Of a stretch of 6,611 nucleotides of DNA, positions 6,043 through 6,611 are shown in pieces (the stretch's first letter is position 1; every line of letters begins with the position of its first letter). The DNA comes from Clostridia bacterium (lineage in GTDB: Bacteria; Bacillota_E; SLMV01; PUMD01). The position numbers and the translations under genes are program-made. The stretch spans positions 1 through 6,611 of the forward strand of contig PWUC01000044.1 of NCBI GenBank assembly GCA_003562655.1. Direction: 5' to 3'. Below the pieces are notes generated by a model, which worked only from the letters and a program-made list of their open reading frames with translations, was not told the DNA's origin and made no database searches.

Positions 6043-6079
6043 GAACGGTCCACGCCCCAGGCAGGGCCGGTTTCTTTTC
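6043..6079 (+). terminator. Possible intrinsic terminator upstream of the last gene's promoter
   Basis: CGGTCC (6046-6051) pairs with GGGCCG (6064-6069) over 6 bp including one G-T pair. The 12-base loop contains an inner GCC/GGC stem (6054-6056 with 6060-6062). The T-rich tract TTTCTTTT (6071-6078) follows. It ends about 16 bases before the -35 box of the next promoter, so it would insulate the last gene from upstream transcription. No gene ends close by (the nearest stop is at 5610), so what it would terminate is unclear. Confidence 0.4.
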
Positions 6080-6094
6080 AATTTCGTTACGGTG

Positions 6095-6123
6095 TTGGAA
6101 CGGGTCCCCACTTTGTGTATAAT
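6095..6123 (+). promoter_or_regulatory. Sigma-A/sigma-70 type promoter of the RimJ/RimL-type acetyltransferase gene
   Basis: TTGGAA (6095-6100) and a perfect TATAAT (6118-6123) are separated by exactly 17 bases. Transcription would start near 6130, leaving a short leader that contains the AAGGAGG ribosome binding site. This is the best-formed promoter in the window. Confidence 0.72.
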
Positions 6124-6144
6124 TCGTGGAAATAACTTCATTCC

Positions 6145-6151
6145 AAGGAGG
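6145..6151 (+). promoter_or_regulatory. Perfect Shine-Dalgarno site before two adjacent ATG codons
   Basis: AAGGAGG lies 5 bases before ATG 6157 and 8 bases before ATG 6160, both in the same frame. The spacing slightly favours the second ATG; the two proteins would differ by one Met. Confidence 0.75.
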
Positions 6152-6156
6152 TGCTC

Positions 6157-6611
6157 ATGATGGCAGAGGAACGAGACATGATCCTGATGGGAGAACGGGT
6201 CTGCCTCGGACCCAGGAGAAAGGACCTGATCCCCACGTTCCTCCGGTGGGCAAACGACCCTGAGGTGAACTGCTACCTGACTCTGTGGGGCTCCGCCATG
6301 TCCCTCGAGGACGAGGAGCGGTGGTACGAAAGCACCGCCGGGTCCGACCAGCGGCTCCTCACCGTCTACCGCCGCAAGGACCTGATTCCCGTGGGCAACA
6401 CCGGGCTGCACAACATCGACTTCCGCAGCGGTACCGCCGAGCTGGGAATCATGCTGGGTGAGCGACAGTACTGGGGGGAGGGACTGGGCACCGAGGCCAC
6501 CCGCCTCATGTTGGATTTCGGGTTCACCGGTCTGGGACTTCACAGCATTCAGCTGCGAGTGCTGGCCTGCAACGAGAGGGCCATCCGCTGCTATGAAAAG
6601 GCCGGGTTCAG
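6157..6611 (+). CDS. GNAT family N-acetyltransferase, RimJ/RimL type (3' end cut by window edge)
   Basis: This is an open frame with 151 visible residues and no stop before the window ends. It matches the RimJ/RimL/SpeG-like branch of GNAT proteins, which acetylate protein N-termini, antibiotics or polyamines with acetyl-CoA; the substrate here is unknown. Visible elements: VCLGPRRKDLIPTFLRWANDPEV (15-37), with the W-x-N-D-P-E-V typical of this branch; LIPVGNTGLHNID (76-88); motif A, AELGIMLGERQYWGEGLGTEA (94-114), with the acetyl-CoA loop Y-W-G-E-G-L-G; and CNERAIRCYEKAGF (138-151), the family's N-x-R-A-I-x-x-Y-E-K-x-G-F motif. Family members have about 175-190 residues, so roughly 30 are missing beyond the edge. 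It has its own strong promoter and ribosome binding site and is probably a separate unit. It is only distantly similar to the other acetyltransferase in the window. Confidence 0.9.
   Translation, partial: MMAEERDMILMGERVCLGPRRKDLIPTFLRWANDPEVNCYLTLWGSAMSLEDEERWYESTAGSDQRLLTVYRRKDLIPVGNTGLHNIDFRSGTAELGIMLGERQYWGEGLGTEATRLMLDFGFTGLGLHSIQLRVLACNERAIRCYEKAGF

Noticed and set aside
5994..6064. Direct repeat CCCAGGCAG at 5994-6002 and 6056-6064
   Set aside because: A 9-base repeat within about 500 bases of GC-rich sequence is expected by chance, and there are no further copies or regular spacing.

Overview
The window is a GC-rich (about 60% by eye) bacterial chromosomal segment. Several genes have strong Bacillus-type Shine-Dalgarno sites (AAAGGAGGTG before the small ORF at 2190, AAGGAGG before the gene at 6157), and GTG starts occur. 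This suggests a high-GC member of the Firmicutes, but that is inference from style only; no taxonomic marker gene is present. I see no insertion sequence, CRISPR array, tRNA, rRNA or phage gene.

Layout, left to right. Positions 1-79 hold the last 25 codons of a protein whose end resembles a V4R-type sensory domain, followed by weak hairpins and a T-run. Positions 231-2048 (+) encode a complete CocE/NonD-type serine hydrolase with an intact Ser/Asp/His triad. After 141 bases comes a 19-residue ORF with a strong ribosome binding site (2190-2249, +). Its stop overlaps, as ATGA, the start of a GNAT acetyltransferase gene (2246-2860, +). Convergent to these, on the minus strand, is a DRG/Obg-like GTPase with a C-terminal TGS domain (2928-3875). 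Upstream of the GTPase on the same strand is a compact unit: promoter (4140-4169), 49-codon small ORF (3965-4114) and intrinsic terminator (3911-3940) only about 35 bases before the GTPase start. Divergent from it is a three-part pRiA4b ORF-3-like protein (4381-5610, +). About 480 bases without a convincing gene follow, ending in a possible terminator. A well-formed promoter (6095-6123) then drives a RimJ/RimL-type GNAT acetyltransferase that runs off the right edge (6157-6611).

The genes do not form one pathway. A hydrolase, two unrelated acetyltransferases, a ribosome-type GTPase and a pRiA4b protein look like a loose chromosomal neighbourhood of single-gene units. The parts most worth a second look are the two unlisted small ORFs and the terminator in front of the GTPase, which could be a leader attenuator. 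I did not find strong evidence of a new multi-gene system.
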